Shown here piece after piece: positions 19,783 through 28,466 of a stretch of DNA of 49,230 nt. The stretch is from assembly GCA_017455005.1 (NCBI GenBank), contig JAFTBX010000080.1, forward strand, positions 1 to 49,230, given 5' to 3'. How positions within the stretch are numbered: position 1 is the first letter of the stretch; every line of letters starts with the position of its first letter. The notes beneath the pieces were generated by a model. It was not told the origin of the DNA. It did not search any database and was given only the letters and a program-made list of their open reading frames with translations. Origin of the DNA: Lachnospiraceae bacterium (GTDB taxonomy: Bacteria; Bacillota; Clostridia; Lachnospirales; Lachnospiraceae). The position numbers and the translations under genes are program-made.

Positions 19783-21378
19783 ATGATAAGCGGAATGATC
19801 TATCTGAGCAGCGCGCTGATGGCTTACAACATCGCGCGGTACATCGGATTTATCAGGCGAATGAAATGGGTCGGTAATGATACTGCGGTGCATGCAGCAT
19901 TGTATACACCGCTTGTTTTGCTAATCCTCTTTTTTATCGGGTATATCACAGTCGGACTCTTCGGACGCCCGGATCCGGTTGTCGCCGGCATTCTCGCAGG
20001 CGGCGCTGTCTTCGTGCTTATCATCATGAGCCTGATGTACTACATAGTTGACCGGGTGCGGGAAAGCGAGAAGCAGCTTTCGAAGATGGAGGAGTACCGC
20101 CGCGCAAGTGAGGCAAAGACGACCTTCCTTTCCAACATGTCCCACGACATCCGTACTCCTATGAATGCGATCATCGGCTTTACGAAGCTTGCGAAACGTC
20201 CTGAGACGGATGAAGCCGGGATGCGGGTCTATCTTGATAAGATCGATGCTTCGAGCCAGCACATGCTGGGACTCATCAATGACATCCTGGAGATGAGCCG
20301 GATCGAGAGCGGCAAATATGTACTGACGCCGGGCCGCACAGACCTGAGGGCTGTCATGCAGGATATCCGGGATATCTTTACCGCACAGATGGAAGAAAAA
20401 AGCCTTTCCTTTACGGTCAGCTGTGTGGATGTGACAGATCCCGTTGTTCTCTGCGACCGGAACGCGCTGAACCGGGTACTTTTAAATCTCGTCAGCAATG
20501 CCTGCAAGTTTACGCCCGCAGGCGGTACGGTTGACGTGACGCTGATACAAAAAAGCGCTGTCAATGCTGCCGCAGTGAAAGGTCTGACCGGGGGTGACGG
20601 TGCCGATGAAGGCATGAAGACGGGAGCACCTGAAGACATCCACGATGCCGGAGGCAGTGAAAAAATCACAGGCACGGCGACGTACGGGCTTCGTGTAAAG
20701 GACAGCGGTATCGGTATGAGCAGGGAGTTCGCGGAGAGGGTGTTTGATGCCTTTGAACGTGAACGCACTTCGACGGTCAGCGGCATCCAGGGAACCGGTC
20801 TCGGCATGGCGATCACAAAGAGCATTGTTGACAGGATGCACGGAACGATCGAGGTTGAGACGGAACCCGGAAAAGGAACAGAGTTTATCGTCAGCCTGCA
20901 TTTCAGTGTCCTTTCCGCGGAAACTGCCGGTGCGCCGCAAACGATCTCAGAAGCAGCGGAGGCGGATTGTCCGCAGGTGAACTTCCACGGAAAGCGTCTG
21001 CTTCTGGTGGAAGATAACGAGGTCAACCGTGAGATCGCTGCGGAGCTCCTTAAGGAAATGGGATTCCTGCTGGAGTATGCCCCGGATGGAGAAGTTGCGG
21101 TCGCATGTGTGACCGAGGCAGATGCGGGATACTTTGACGCCGTCCTCATGGACGTGCAGATGCCGGTCATGAACGGATATGACGCGTGCCGGGGGATCCG
21201 TGCCCTGCCGGATAAGGCAAAAGCTTCGGTTCCCGTGATCGCAATGACGGCAAACGCCTTTGCCGAAGACATCGAGAATGAAAAGAAAGCCGGAATGGAC
21301 GCGCATATTTCGAAACCGCTCGATGTCTCAGAGATGGTAAAAATACTCTGCGAGGTTCTTGCCCGCGGAGAGGAATAA
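19783..21378 (+). CDS. Hybrid sensor histidine kinase with C-terminal receiver
   Basis: A 531-residue membrane kinase. Hydrophobic segments at about 40-60 and 66-88, plus a weaker one at the N-terminus, leave no sizeable extracellular sensor domain. The HisKA box FLSNMSHDIRTPMNA has the phospho-accepting H121. The ATPase domain has the N box LLNLVSNACKF, G1 VKDSGIGM and G2 GTGLGMAI. Between N and G1 there is an unusual Gly/Ala/Asp-rich insertion of about 40 residues. The receiver domain LLVEDNEVN to AVLMDVQMP has its phospho-acceptor at D457 and the conserved KP near the end. No DNA-binding response regulator is adjacent, so the output partner is elsewhere. It is followed after 21 bases by the YggS-like gene. 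Confidence 0.9.
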   Translation: MISGMIYLSSALMAYNIARYIGFIRRMKWVGNDTAVHAALYTPLVLLILFFIGYITVGLFGRPDPVVAGILAGGAVFVLIIMSLMYYIVDRVRESEKQLSKMEEYRRASEAKTTFLSNMSHDIRTPMNAIIGFTKLAKRPETDEAGMRVYLDKIDASSQHMLGLINDILEMSRIESGKYVLTPGRTDLRAVMQDIRDIFTAQMEEKSLSFTVSCVDVTDPVVLCDRNALNRVLLNLVSNACKFTPAGGTVDVTLIQKSAVNAAAVKGLTGGDGADEGMKTGAPEDIHDAGGSEKITGTATYGLRVKDSGIGMSREFAERVFDAFERERTSTVSGIQGTGLGMAITKSIVDRMHGTIEVETEPGKGTEFIVSLHFSVLSAETAGAPQTISEAAEADCPQVNFHGKRLLLVEDNEVNREIAAELLKEMGFLLEYAPDGEVAVACVTEADAGYFDAVLMDVQMPVMNGYDACRGIRALPDKAKASVPVIAMTANAFAEDIENEKKAGMDAHISKPLDVSEMVKILCEVLARGEE

Positions 21379-21399
21379 ATATTGGAGGATAGTATAGAC

Positions 21400-22098
21400 A
21401 TGAGCACCATTGGTGACAATCTGAAACATGTGGAAGAAAATATCCGGAAAGCCTGCGAAAGAAGCGGACGGAACAGAGAAGACGTGACTCTGATCGCAGT
21501 AAGCAAGACCAAACCGATCCCGGACCTTGAGGAAGCACTTCGCTGCGGCACGGATGTATTCGGAGAAAACAAAGTACAGGAGATCCGCGACAAGTCTCCC
21601 GTCCTTCCGGAGAGCGTCCACTGGCATATGATCGGCCATCTGCAGGCCAATAAAGTCAAGTACCTGATCGGCGTCGTAGACCTGATCCACTCTGTAGATA
21701 ACGATAAACTTGCGGAAGAGATCGAAAAACAGGCGGCAAAGCATAACACCGTCATGGATGTCCTCTGCGAAGTGAACATGGCAGGAGAGGAGACCAAGTT
21801 CGGTCTCACACCGGAGGAAACGCCGGAATTCGTGCGCCGGATCTCCGCACATCCGCATATCCGTATCCGCGGTCTTATGACGATCGCGCCATATACGGAT
21901 GATCCGGAGAGCAATCGTGTTTACTTCCGCGGCCTGCGCGAACTGAAGGATAAGATCAACGCCGAGCACATTCCGGGCGTTGAGATGGATATGCTCTCGA
22001 TGGGTATGACCGGAGACTATGAGGTCGCGGTCGAGGAAGGCGCTACCTTCGTACGTGTCGGCACCGGCATTTTCGGAGAGCGGAACTACAACATCTGA
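21400..22098 (+). CDS. YggS/PLPBP-family pyridoxal-phosphate protein
   Basis: A 232-residue PLP-binding protein of the YggS/PROSC family, which maintains pyridoxal-phosphate and amino-acid balance and has no known catalytic activity of its own. The PLP lysine is in LIAVSKTKP (K36), and the barrel segments FGENKVQEI, WHMIGHLQANK and SMGMTGDYEVAVEEGATFVR are conserved. I use ATG 21400, 11 bases after GGAGG (21384-21388); the frame is open from a TTG upstream that would lie across that site. It starts 21 bases after the kinase and ends 13 bases before holA, so these genes are probably transcribed together. In many Firmicutes yggS sits in the sepF cluster instead. Confidence 0.92.
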   Translation: MSTIGDNLKHVEENIRKACERSGRNREDVTLIAVSKTKPIPDLEEALRCGTDVFGENKVQEIRDKSPVLPESVHWHMIGHLQANKVKYLIGVVDLIHSVDNDKLAEEIEKQAAKHNTVMDVLCEVNMAGEETKFGLTPEETPEFVRRISAHPHIRIRGLMTIAPYTDDPESNRVYFRGLRELKDKINAEHIPGVEMDMLSMGMTGDYEVAVEEGATFVRVGTGIFGERNYNI

Positions 22099-22111
22099 CA
22101 CGAATACAGTT

Positions 22112-23092
22112 ATGAAGAGTCCGAAGAACCTCATCCTCATCTGCGGCGACGAGGAGTATTTAAAAGAACAGAAAAAAAAGGAACTGCTGGATGCGCTTGT
22201 CACACCCGGCAGTTTAAATTATAATGCGTTTGCGGATGAGGCAATTGATGCGAATGAGATCGGAAGAATGTCATCTACACTTCCTTTTTTCGAGGATCAT
22301 CGGACGATTCTGATATCAGACTCCGGGTGGACACATGGAGCAGTGGAGGATCCGGTCCTTGAGGTTTTTGCGGATGTGCCGGATACGACCTATATCATCC
22401 TTTTTGAAAACGAAGCGGATAATGGCAATAAGCTCGTGAAGCTCTTTAAGGAAAAGGGGGAGATCTTCCGTTTTACTTCCGCTGACAGCAAACGCGGCAA
22501 GGACGCCTCTGCGGCCAAGACGGATATCCGCAACTGGGCCAGAGATTACCTGAAAAAGGAAGGGCGGAATATCGACGGCAGCGTCCTCAATGATCTTTGT
22601 GAGCTGACCGGATACGATATGCAGAACTTAAGCACAGAACTTGAGAAGCTCGTCTGCTATACGTTTGACCGGCCGAAGGGATCGAAGATCTCACCGGCAG
22701 ATATCGACAGCATTGTCTCCCGTACGCTTTCCGACCGGGTCTTTGAGATGATGGGTCACAAGCTCGCGGGGCGAAATGCGAAGGCGGTCGGTATGCTTGA
22801 GGAGCTGTTTGCGCTTAAGAATCCTCCGATGCGCATCCTTTATATCATTGTCCGGCAGTATAACCAGGCATATCAGCTGAAGGAACTTAAGCGGCAGGGC
22901 TTAAGCGATGCGCAGATCGCCGCGAAGATGCAGATCCAGGACTGGCTCGTGCGGCGATTAAATGACCAGACGCGCAACATTTCCCTGAGTGAGCTCAGGA
23001 ACGGGCTGGAGCTTTGTGCCGAGATGGAGACCAAAGTTAAAAACGGCGACATGCCGGACCGACTCGCGGTAGAGATCGTGATGACGAGCTGA
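22112..23092 (+). CDS. holA: DNA polymerase III delta subunit
   Basis: HolA, 326 residues, the clamp-loader subunit that opens the beta sliding clamp. The N-terminus LILICGDEEYLKEQKKKELL matches the family's opening, and the region TDIRNWARDYLKKEGRNI with the following LCELTGYDMQNLSTELEKL is the characteristic domain-II/III stretch. ATG 22112 is chosen because the longer open frame would run 80 bases into yggS and because the family starts at this point. The ribosome-binding site is poor, so translation may depend on coupling with yggS. Its position between comEC and rpsT is the ancestral Firmicutes order. Confidence 0.92.
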   Translation: MKSPKNLILICGDEEYLKEQKKKELLDALVTPGSLNYNAFADEAIDANEIGRMSSTLPFFEDHRTILISDSGWTHGAVEDPVLEVFADVPDTTYIILFENEADNGNKLVKLFKEKGEIFRFTSADSKRGKDASAAKTDIRNWARDYLKKEGRNIDGSVLNDLCELTGYDMQNLSTELEKLVCYTFDRPKGSKISPADIDSIVSRTLSDRVFEMMGHKLAGRNAKAVGMLEELFALKNPPMRILYIIVRQYNQAYQLKELKRQGLSDAQIAAKMQIQDWLVRRLNDQTRNISLSELRNGLELCAEMETKVKNGDMPDRLAVEIVMTS

Positions 23093-23123
23093 GAGTCACG
23101 GACAATCAAACGTTTCAAAAAAT

Positions 23124-23162
23124 ACAGCCGGAGAACTTTACAAACCCGGCTGTTTGTGTCTT
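23124..23162 (+). terminator. Terminator after holA
   Basis: ACAGCCGG (23124-23131) pairs with CCGGCTGT (23146-23153), followed by TTGTGTCTT. The T tract is interrupted, so termination may be partial. Confidence 0.65.
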
Positions 23163-23217
23163 AATGATACGGAAGATTTGAAACAGGTATGTTCTGATTA
23201 AGGAGCAGATTACATAT

Positions 23218-24138
23218 ATGACAGGAGTTTTAATTTCAGCATTATCTTTCGTCCTGATCATAGTGCTGGGCATTGTTCTGCGGGCAACGCATATGCTTCC
23301 GGAGGATGCCGGTGAGATCTGCAAGAAACTTATGATGAATTTTACGATGCCGTCCGCGATCATCGTGAACTTCATCAAAGCCGGCGAGATCACGGGGATC
23401 TTTGTCTGGATCCTGCTGCTCGGTCTGCTGGTGAATATCATCATGCTTGCGGTGGGAACCGTGATCACAAAAGGACGGCCGAATCCGGAGCGCGCTTTAT
23501 ATATGCTGGCGCTTCCGGCGATGAATATCGGTGCCTTCGGCGTACCGTTTGTCTCAGGTTTCCTTCCGCCTATTGGCACGGTTACCGTCAGTGTTTTCGA
23601 TGCGGGCAACGCGATCATGTGTACCGGTGGCAGCTACGCGTTTACCGCGTCTTACTTAAGCGGCGGCAGCCATAAGTTTGATCCGGTCTTCTTTATTAAG
23701 AAGCTTGTGACGAGTGTGCCGGTCATGACCTATGTCATCATGTTCTGCCTGTCACTTGCGGGTGTGCATTTTCCGCAGGCTCTGGTGACGCTCCTGCAGC
23801 CAACTGCCAATGCCAACGCATTTCTCGCGATGCTGATGCTTGGACTTCTTTTCCATATCGAGTTCAAGCGGGACTACATGGCGGATATCGTAAAGATCCT
23901 TGTGATAAGGCATATGTTCTCGATACCGGCGGCGCTGCTGTGCTATTTCATGCTTCCGTTCGACCTGCCGATCCGGCAGGCGCTGGTCTTCGCGATCATG
24001 TGCCCTGTCAGCGCGGTGGCACCGATGTACATCGGACTCTGCGGCGGTGATGAGGGCAAGGCGAGCGCGGCGAACAGCATTTCCATTATCTTAAGCGTTC
24101 TGGAGATGATGCTGATCCTCGTGCTGATGAAGCTGTAA
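23218..24138 (+). CDS. AEC-family transporter
   Basis: A 306-residue membrane protein of the auxin efflux carrier (AEC) family, with about ten hydrophobic segments in two halves. The family pattern shows at LNFTMPSAIIVNFIKAG-like helix 2 (here MNFTMPSAIIVNF), MNIGAFGVPFVSGF in the middle and the C-terminal half with CPVSAVAPMYIG and GDEGKASAANSISIILS. Characterised bacterial members move organic acids such as malate or malonate; the substrate here cannot be read from sequence. It stands alone between the holA terminator and the rpsT promoter, interrupting the otherwise conserved holA-rpsT neighbourhood. GTTCTGATTAAGGAG precedes the start. Confidence 0.88.
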   Translation: MTGVLISALSFVLIIVLGIVLRATHMLPEDAGEICKKLMMNFTMPSAIIVNFIKAGEITGIFVWILLLGLLVNIIMLAVGTVITKGRPNPERALYMLALPAMNIGAFGVPFVSGFLPPIGTVTVSVFDAGNAIMCTGGSYAFTASYLSGGSHKFDPVFFIKKLVTSVPVMTYVIMFCLSLAGVHFPQALVTLLQPTANANAFLAMLMLGLLFHIEFKRDYMADIVKILVIRHMFSIPAALLCYFMLPFDLPIRQALVFAIMCPVSAVAPMYIGLCGGDEGKASAANSISIILSVLEMMLILVLMKL

Positions 24139-24202
24139 ATGCTGCCTGAGATCGGGAGCTGGTTTGGATTTTGTACTTATTTATGTTTTCCGCATTCTCT
24201 GC

Positions 24203-24231
24203 TTGACATAATTTGAGAATGTTATTAGAAT
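24203..24231 (+). promoter_or_regulatory. Promoter of rpsT
   Basis: TTGACA (24203-24208), 17 bases, TAGAAT (24226-24231): a strong sigma-A-type promoter. Transcription would begin near 24238, giving a leader of about 70 bases up to the TTG start. Confidence 0.75.
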
Positions 24232-24307
24232 GACTATGTTTGCACAAAACTGTCCGTGTCCGGGATTAGTGGAAACATCTATTATTTGAAGAAGGAGGTG
24301 TAACACA

Positions 24308-24571
24308 TTGGCAAACATTAAATCGGCTAAGAAGAGAGTTCTCGTTGCAAAGACTCGTACCGAGCGCAACAAGGCAATCAGATCCAGAGTTAAGACTTAT
24401 GTGAAGAAGGTCAACGCTGCGATTGAGGCTGGTGACAAGGCTGTTGCAGCCGAGGCACTGAAGAACGCGATCTCCGAGATCGACAAGGCTCAGTCTAAGG
24501 GCGTATATCATGCAAATACTGCTTCCAGAAAGGTCGGCAGACTTTCCAAGGCAGTAGCTGCAATGCAGTGA
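24308..24571 (+). CDS. rpsT: 30S ribosomal protein S20, TTG start
   Basis: Small-subunit protein S20, 87 residues, highly basic, with the family opening MANIKSAKKRVLVAKTRTER and the Ala/Lys-rich C-terminal helix. The start codon is TTG at 24308: there is no ATG or GTG at the family's N-terminus, and a perfect AAGGAGGTG lies nine bases upstream (GGAGG at 24294-24298). A UUG start also occurs in E. coli rpsT, where it takes part in autoregulation by S20; a parallel here is inference. It has its own promoter and a terminator just before lepA. Confidence 0.97.
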   Translation: MANIKSAKKRVLVAKTRTERNKAIRSRVKTYVKKVNAAIEAGDKAVAAEALKNAISEIDKAQSKGVYHANTASRKVGRLSKAVAAMQ

Positions 24572-24601
24572 TCTTACATATTTGAATCATATTATAAAAC
24601 G

Positions 24602-24633
24602 AGCCCTCGGGATTAACCCACCTGAGGGCTTTT
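24602..24633 (+). terminator. Terminator/attenuator between rpsT and lepA
   Basis: AGCCCTCGGG (24602-24611) pairs with CCTGAGGGCT (24621-24630, one mismatch region) and is followed by TTTT. It ends only about 20 bases before the lepA start, so read-through probably supplies lepA mRNA. Confidence 0.75.
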
Positions 24634-24652
24634 CGTGTAGATGGTACCTGAG

Positions 24653-26473
24653 ATGGCAGATAATTACTTCGACCAGAGCAAAATCAGAAATTTCAGCATC
24701 ATTGCCCATATCGACCACGGCAAATCCACGCTTGCGGACCGCATCATCGAGATGACGGGTCTGCTCAGTTCGCGCGAAATGCAGGCACAGGTCCTCGATA
24801 ACATGGACCTGGAGCGTGAGAGAGGCATCACGATCAAGGCGCAGACGGTGCGTACGATCTATAAGGCGGACGACGGCGAGGAGTATATCTTCAACCTGAT
24901 CGATACCCCGGGCCACGTAGACTTTAACTATGAGGTCTCAAGATCGCTTGCAGCCTGCGACGGCGCTGTTCTGGTCGTGGACGCGGCCCAGGGCATTGAG
25001 GCGCAGACGCTCGCCAACGTCTATCTGGCACTTGATCACGACCTCGAGGTCTTTCCGGTCATCAACAAGATCGACCTGCCGAGCGCAGAGCCGGACCGTG
25101 TCGCGCATGAGATCGAAGACGTTATCGGCATCGAAGCCGAGGACGCGCCCCGTATCTCCGCAAAGACCGGCCAGAACGTACATGACGTTTTGGAGATGAT
25201 CGTTCACAAGATTCCTGCTCCGACCGGCGACCCGGAGGCTCCTCTGCAGGCGCTGATCTTTGACTCGGTCTATGACTCTTACCGGGGCGTTGTGGTCTTT
25301 TGCCGCGTGAAGGAAGGCACTGTCCGCAAGGGCATGAAGATCCGTATGATGGCGACGGCTGCCGAGTACGAAGTCGTGGAATGCGGCGTCATGGGCGCCG
25401 GCGAGTTCTTCCCGACGGATGAGCTTCGCGCCGGCGAGGTAGGATATATCACTGCCAGCATTAAAAACATTCAGACGACCCGTGTCGGCGATACCATTAC
25501 GGGCGCCCTGAATCCGGCGGCGGAACCGCTCCCCGGCTATAAGCAGGTCACCCCGATGGTCTACTGCGGCCTGTATCCCGCGGATAACGCCAAATACCCG
25601 GATCTTCGGGATGCGCTTGAAAAGCTGAAGCTCAACGACGCGTCGCTGTTTTATGAGCCGGAGACCTCCGTGGCGCTCGGATTCGGATTCCGCTGCGGCT
25701 TCCTGGGACTCCTGCACCTTGATATTATAGAAGAAAGACTCGAGAGAGAATATAATCTCGACCTCGTCACGACCGCACCTTCCGTTATCTATAAGATCCA
25801 CAAGACCGACGGAACGGTCTTTGACCTGACGAACCCGACGAACCTTCCCGATCCTTCACAGATCGAGTACATCGAGGAACCGATCGTCAGCGCGGAGATC
25901 ATGGTGACGACAGAGTATGTCGGTTCCATCATGAAGCTCTGCCAGGAGCGAAGAGGCGTCTATCTCGGTATGGAATACATGGAAGAGACCCGCGCGCTCT
26001 TGAAGTATGAGCTTCCGCTCAATGAGATCATCTATGATTTCTTCGACGCGCTCAAGTCCCGCAGCCGCGGTTACGCTTCTTTTGATTATGATTTAAAGGG
26101 CTATGCAAAGTCCAACCTTGTAAAGCTCGACATCCTTGTGAACCGTGAAGCCGTGGACGCGCTTTCGTTTATCGTATTCGCGGATTCCGCTTATGACCGC
26201 GGCAGAAGGATGTGCGAGAAGCTGAAGGATGAGATCCCGCGCCAGCTCTTCGAGATCCCGATCCAGGCGGCGATCGGAGGAAAGATCATCGCGAGAGAGA
26301 CGATCAAGGCGCTCCGTAAGGATGTTCTTGCCAAGTGCTACGGCGGTGACGTATCCCGCAAGAAGAAGCTCCTTGAGAAGCAGAAGGAAGGCAAGAAGCG
26401 TATGCGCACATTCGGCAGCGTCGAGATCCCGCAGCAGGCGTTCATGAGTGTCCTGAAGCTGGATAACGAATGA
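24653..26473 (+). CDS. lepA: Elongation factor 4 (LepA)
   Basis: LepA, 606 residues from ATG 24653, a ribosome-binding translational GTPase that can back-translocate stalled ribosomes. Switch and nucleotide motifs are clear: AHIDHGKST (G1), the effector Thr in [21 protein letters not shown] (G3), [10 protein letters not shown] (G4) and ISAKTG (G5). The LepA-specific C-terminus with [21 protein letters not shown] is complete. An ATG at 24641 is also in frame, but family members begin close to the [11 protein letters not shown] segment, so the shorter form is favoured; neither start has a strong ribosome-binding site. In most Firmicutes hemW follows; here it is about 8.8 kb away. Confidence 0.97.
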   Translation: MADNYFDQSKIRNFSIIAHIDHGKSTLADRIIEMTGLLSSREMQAQVLDNMDLERERGITIKAQTVRTIYKADDGEEYIFNLIDTPGHVDFNYEVSRSLAACDGAVLVVDAAQGIEAQTLANVYLALDHDLEVFPVINKIDLPSAEPDRVAHEIEDVIGIEAEDAPRISAKTGQNVHDVLEMIVHKIPAPTGDPEAPLQALIFDSVYDSYRGVVVFCRVKEGTVRKGMKIRMMATAAEYEVVECGVMGAGEFFPTDELRAGEVGYITASIKNIQTTRVGDTITGALNPAAEPLPGYKQVTPMVYCGLYPADNAKYPDLRDALEKLKLNDASLFYEPETSVALGFGFRCGFLGLLHLDIIEERLEREYNLDLVTTAPSVIYKIHKTDGTVFDLTNPTNLPDPSQIEYIEEPIVSAEIMVTTEYVGSIMKLCQERRGVYLGMEYMEETRALLKYELPLNEIIYDFFDALKSRSRGYASFDYDLKGYAKSNLVKLDILVNREAVDALSFIVFADSAYDRGRRMCEKLKDEIPRQLFEIPIQAAIGGKIIARETIKALRKDVLAKCYGGDVSRKKKLLEKQKEGKKRMRTFGSVEIPQQAFMSVLKLDNE

Positions 26474-26517
26474 TGTATAAATATTCAGATATTATGAATT
26501 TTTATAAGCGTTTTGTA

Positions 26518-26545
26518 TTGACAAAGTACTCAATGGGTGTATAAT
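26518..26545 (+). promoter_or_regulatory. Consensus promoter of the amino acid ABC operon
   Basis: TTGACA (26518-26523), 16 bases and TATAAT (26540-26545). Both hexamers are perfect consensus, so strong constitutive or repressor-controlled transcription is expected for the binding-protein gene. AAGGGAGGAA precedes the start codon. Confidence 0.8.
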
Positions 26546-26591
26546 AGCGTGGTAAATAAGCAAAGCACCTATTTAAGGGAGGAATAAAGCT

Positions 26592-27539
26592 ATGAAAAAG
26601 ATTATGAGTGCTGCACTTGCAGCAATGATGGTTATGTCGCTTGCAGCATGCGGTTCATCTTCATCCGCACCGGCAACGACCGCGGCTCCGGCTACCGAGG
26701 CTGCTACGGAAGCAGCTACCGAGGCGGCAGAGACAGAAGCAGCCGAGACTGAGGCAGCAGAGACCGAAGCGGCAGAGACCGAGGCAGCAGCTGAGGAATT
26801 AAAGACTGTTACCCCAGGCAAGCTGACGATGGCTACGAGCCCGGACTTCGCTCCGTACGAGTTCTACTCGATCGGTGAGGACGGAACTCCGACCCTCGCA
26901 GGTTTCGATATCGCACTGGCTCAGTACATCGCCGACTACGCAGGCCTGGAGTTGGAAGTTATCCCGATGGACTTCGACGGAACGATCATGGAAGTCGGAC
27001 AGAAGAACGTTGATATCGGTATGGCAGGTTATTCACCGTCACCGGAGCGTGCAGAGGTTATGGACTTCTCCGACATTTACTTCACCGGCGGACAGTCTCT
27101 TGTTTGCCTTGAGGCAAACAAGGACAAGTTCCCGAGCCTGGAAGCAGCGAATGATCCGCAGTTCAAGATCGGCGCTCAGGTCGGCTCCATCCAGGTAGGC
27201 CTCGCTGAGGAGAACACCCCGGATGCAGACATCATTCAGATGGCAAAGGTTACTGACCTTGTCGCAGAGCTGATTTCCGGCAAGATGGATGCTGCATATA
27301 TCGAGACCGAAGTTGCAAACAGCTATGCAAAGAACTATCCGGAACTCTGTGTTGTACTTGAGGTTCCGTATGAGCTGGCGGGTTCCGTCGTCGGCGTAAG
27401 CAAGGGCAACGAGGCTCTTCTGAAGGTTGTTAACGAAGCAATCGCTGAGTGCATCGAGAGCGGCAAGATGGGTGAGTTTGTTATGGAAGCAAATGATCTG
27501 GCAAACGGCGAGATCATCGAAGGCCTGATCGAAGAGTAA
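26592..27539 (+). CDS. Polar amino acid ABC transporter, substrate-binding lipoprotein
   Basis: A 315-residue family-3 solute-binding protein. The lipoprotein signal ends in the lipobox LAAC (C20). Residues about 21-68 form a low-complexity Ala/Thr/Glu linker with repeated AETEA units that holds the domain off the membrane. The binding domain starts at LTMATSPDFAPYEF and includes FDIALAQYIADY, the GMAGYSPSPERAEVMDFSDIYF region and the C-terminal hinge. Such proteins bind glutamine, arginine, histidine, cystine or similar. The exact ligand is not clear. Permease and ATPase genes follow after 150 bases containing a strong hairpin, which would allow excess binding protein. Confidence 0.92.
   Translation: MKKIMSAALAAMMVMSLAACGSSSSAPATTAAPATEAATEAATEAAETEAAETEAAETEAAETEAAAEELKTVTPGKLTMATSPDFAPYEFYSIGEDGTPTLAGFDIALAQYIADYAGLELEVIPMDFDGTIMEVGQKNVDIGMAGYSPSPERAEVMDFSDIYFTGGQSLVCLEANKDKFPSLEAANDPQFKIGAQVGSIQVGLAEENTPDADIIQMAKVTDLVAELISGKMDAAYIETEVANSYAKNYPELCVVLEVPYELAGSVVGVSKGNEALLKVVNEAIAECIESGKMGEFVMEANDLANGEIIEGLIEE
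26730..26789 (+). repeat. Four 15-base tandem repeats in the lipoprotein linker
   Basis: Four imperfect 15-base units of the form GAGACNGARGCRGCN (26730-26744, 26745-26759, 26760-26774, 26775-26789) encode ETEAA each. The third-position differences show it is not a very recent expansion. Unit number may vary between strains and set linker length. Confidence 0.75.
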
Positions 27540-27630
27540 AAACTGATTGGAAATGCAGGGATATGAAAGCTGTGGGGATCAGAAGGATAACACGCTTTCG
27601 CTCCCCGTTCTATCAATAAGTAACTATGGC

Positions 27631-27661
27631 ATTCCTCTTCCGGAATAACCGGGAGAGGAAT
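27631..27661 (+). promoter_or_regulatory. Strong hairpin between binding-protein and permease genes
   Basis: ATTCCTCTTCCGG (27631-27643) pairs with CCGGGAGAGGAAT (27649-27661), 13 pairs with one G-U and a 5-base loop. No T tract follows. In ABC operons such hairpins protect or partly terminate the binding-protein message. Confidence 0.6.
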
Positions 27662-27689
27662 CCTTGCGTCTTAAAAGAGGAGGATTTTC

Positions 27690-28466
27690 GTGTTTTCGGC
27701 TGCTGGATTTCAAAAGACCTGGGAGTATATCGAACTGTTTAAGCAGGGACTGGTTTGTACGATCGCACTGTCGGCACTGACCGTTATCTTCGGATTTATT
27801 CTGGCGCTGTTCCTTGCGATCATGCGCCTTTCGGATATCCGTCCGTTCCGTTCATTTGGCATTGACTCTGAAGGACACGAGATCGAGGACGGTCCGATGG
27901 CTGCCTTAAGCCGTTTTAACCCGATCAGTTTCATTGCAACCGTCTATGTAGAGGTCTTCCGTGCCACGCCTATGCTGGTACAGTTGTTCATTATCTACTA
28001 TGTTGTTTTCGGCAATATTTCCCTTCCCGGGTATAAGATTTTCGGATTTATCCGTTTTGAGAGATTTCTCCCCGGCGTTGTCGCGCTGGCGATGAACTCC
28101 GGCGCATACCTCTCGGAGATCATCCGTGCAGGTATCCAGTCGATCGACGGCGGCCAGACAGAAGCGGCGCGTTCCTTAGGTTTAAGCCAGATCCAGAACA
28201 TGCGCTACATTGTGCTTCCGCAGGCAATCAAGAACATTCTTCCGCCGATCGCGAACGAATTTGTCACGATCATCAAGGAGTCCTCGATCTGTTACACCAT
28301 CGGTGTACAGGAAATCATGTACGCTGTTACGGCGACAAAGGGTGCGACCTACCGTATCGCGGAGCCGCTGATCATAGCGACTGTCGTGTATTTCTGCCTG
28401 ACGTTCCCGACGTCCAAGATCATTGCTTACTTTGAAAGGAGGATGAGCCGTGGAGACAAGAGATGA
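27690..28466 (+). CDS. Polar amino acid ABC transporter, permease
   Basis: A 258-residue integral membrane subunit of the His/Glu/Gln/Arg permease type, with about five hydrophobic segments. The cytoplasmic coupling loop that docks the ATPase is [15 protein letters not shown], matching the family EAA motif, followed by [17 protein letters not shown]. An additional hydrophilic stretch, about residues 50-73 ([18 protein letters not shown]), lies in the first loop. The start is GTG with AGAGGAGGA eight bases upstream. Its 3' end overlaps the ATPase gene by 17 bases, so the two are coupled. Only one permease gene is present, so it probably acts as a homodimer. Confidence 0.93.
   Translation: MFSAAGFQKTWEYIELFKQGLVCTIALSALTVIFGFILALFLAIMRLSDIRPFRSFGIDSEGHEIEDGPMAALSRFNPISFIATVYVEVFRATPMLVQLFIIYYVVFGNISLPGYKIFGFIRFERFLPGVVALAMNSGAYLSEIIRAGIQSIDGGQTEAARSLGLSQIQNMRYIVLPQAIKNILPPIANEFVTIIKESSICYTIGVQEIMYAVTATKGATYRIAEPLIIATVVYFCLTFPTSKIIAYFERRMSRGDKR

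Noticed and set aside
20229..21914. Long open frame (about 560 codons) on the minus strand opposite the hybrid kinase
   Set aside because: It is Ser/Thr/Arg-rich translation of the opposite strand of a clearly coding gene, has no ribosome-binding site or family match, and spans two genes.
22019..22111. Upstream extension of holA into yggS
   Set aside because: The extension overlaps yggS coding sequence and precedes the family's usual N-terminus; ATG 22112 is better.
26730..26789. Tandem 15-base repeats as a CRISPR or minisatellite array
   Set aside because: They are in frame, encode ETEAA and lie in a lipoprotein linker with no spacers.
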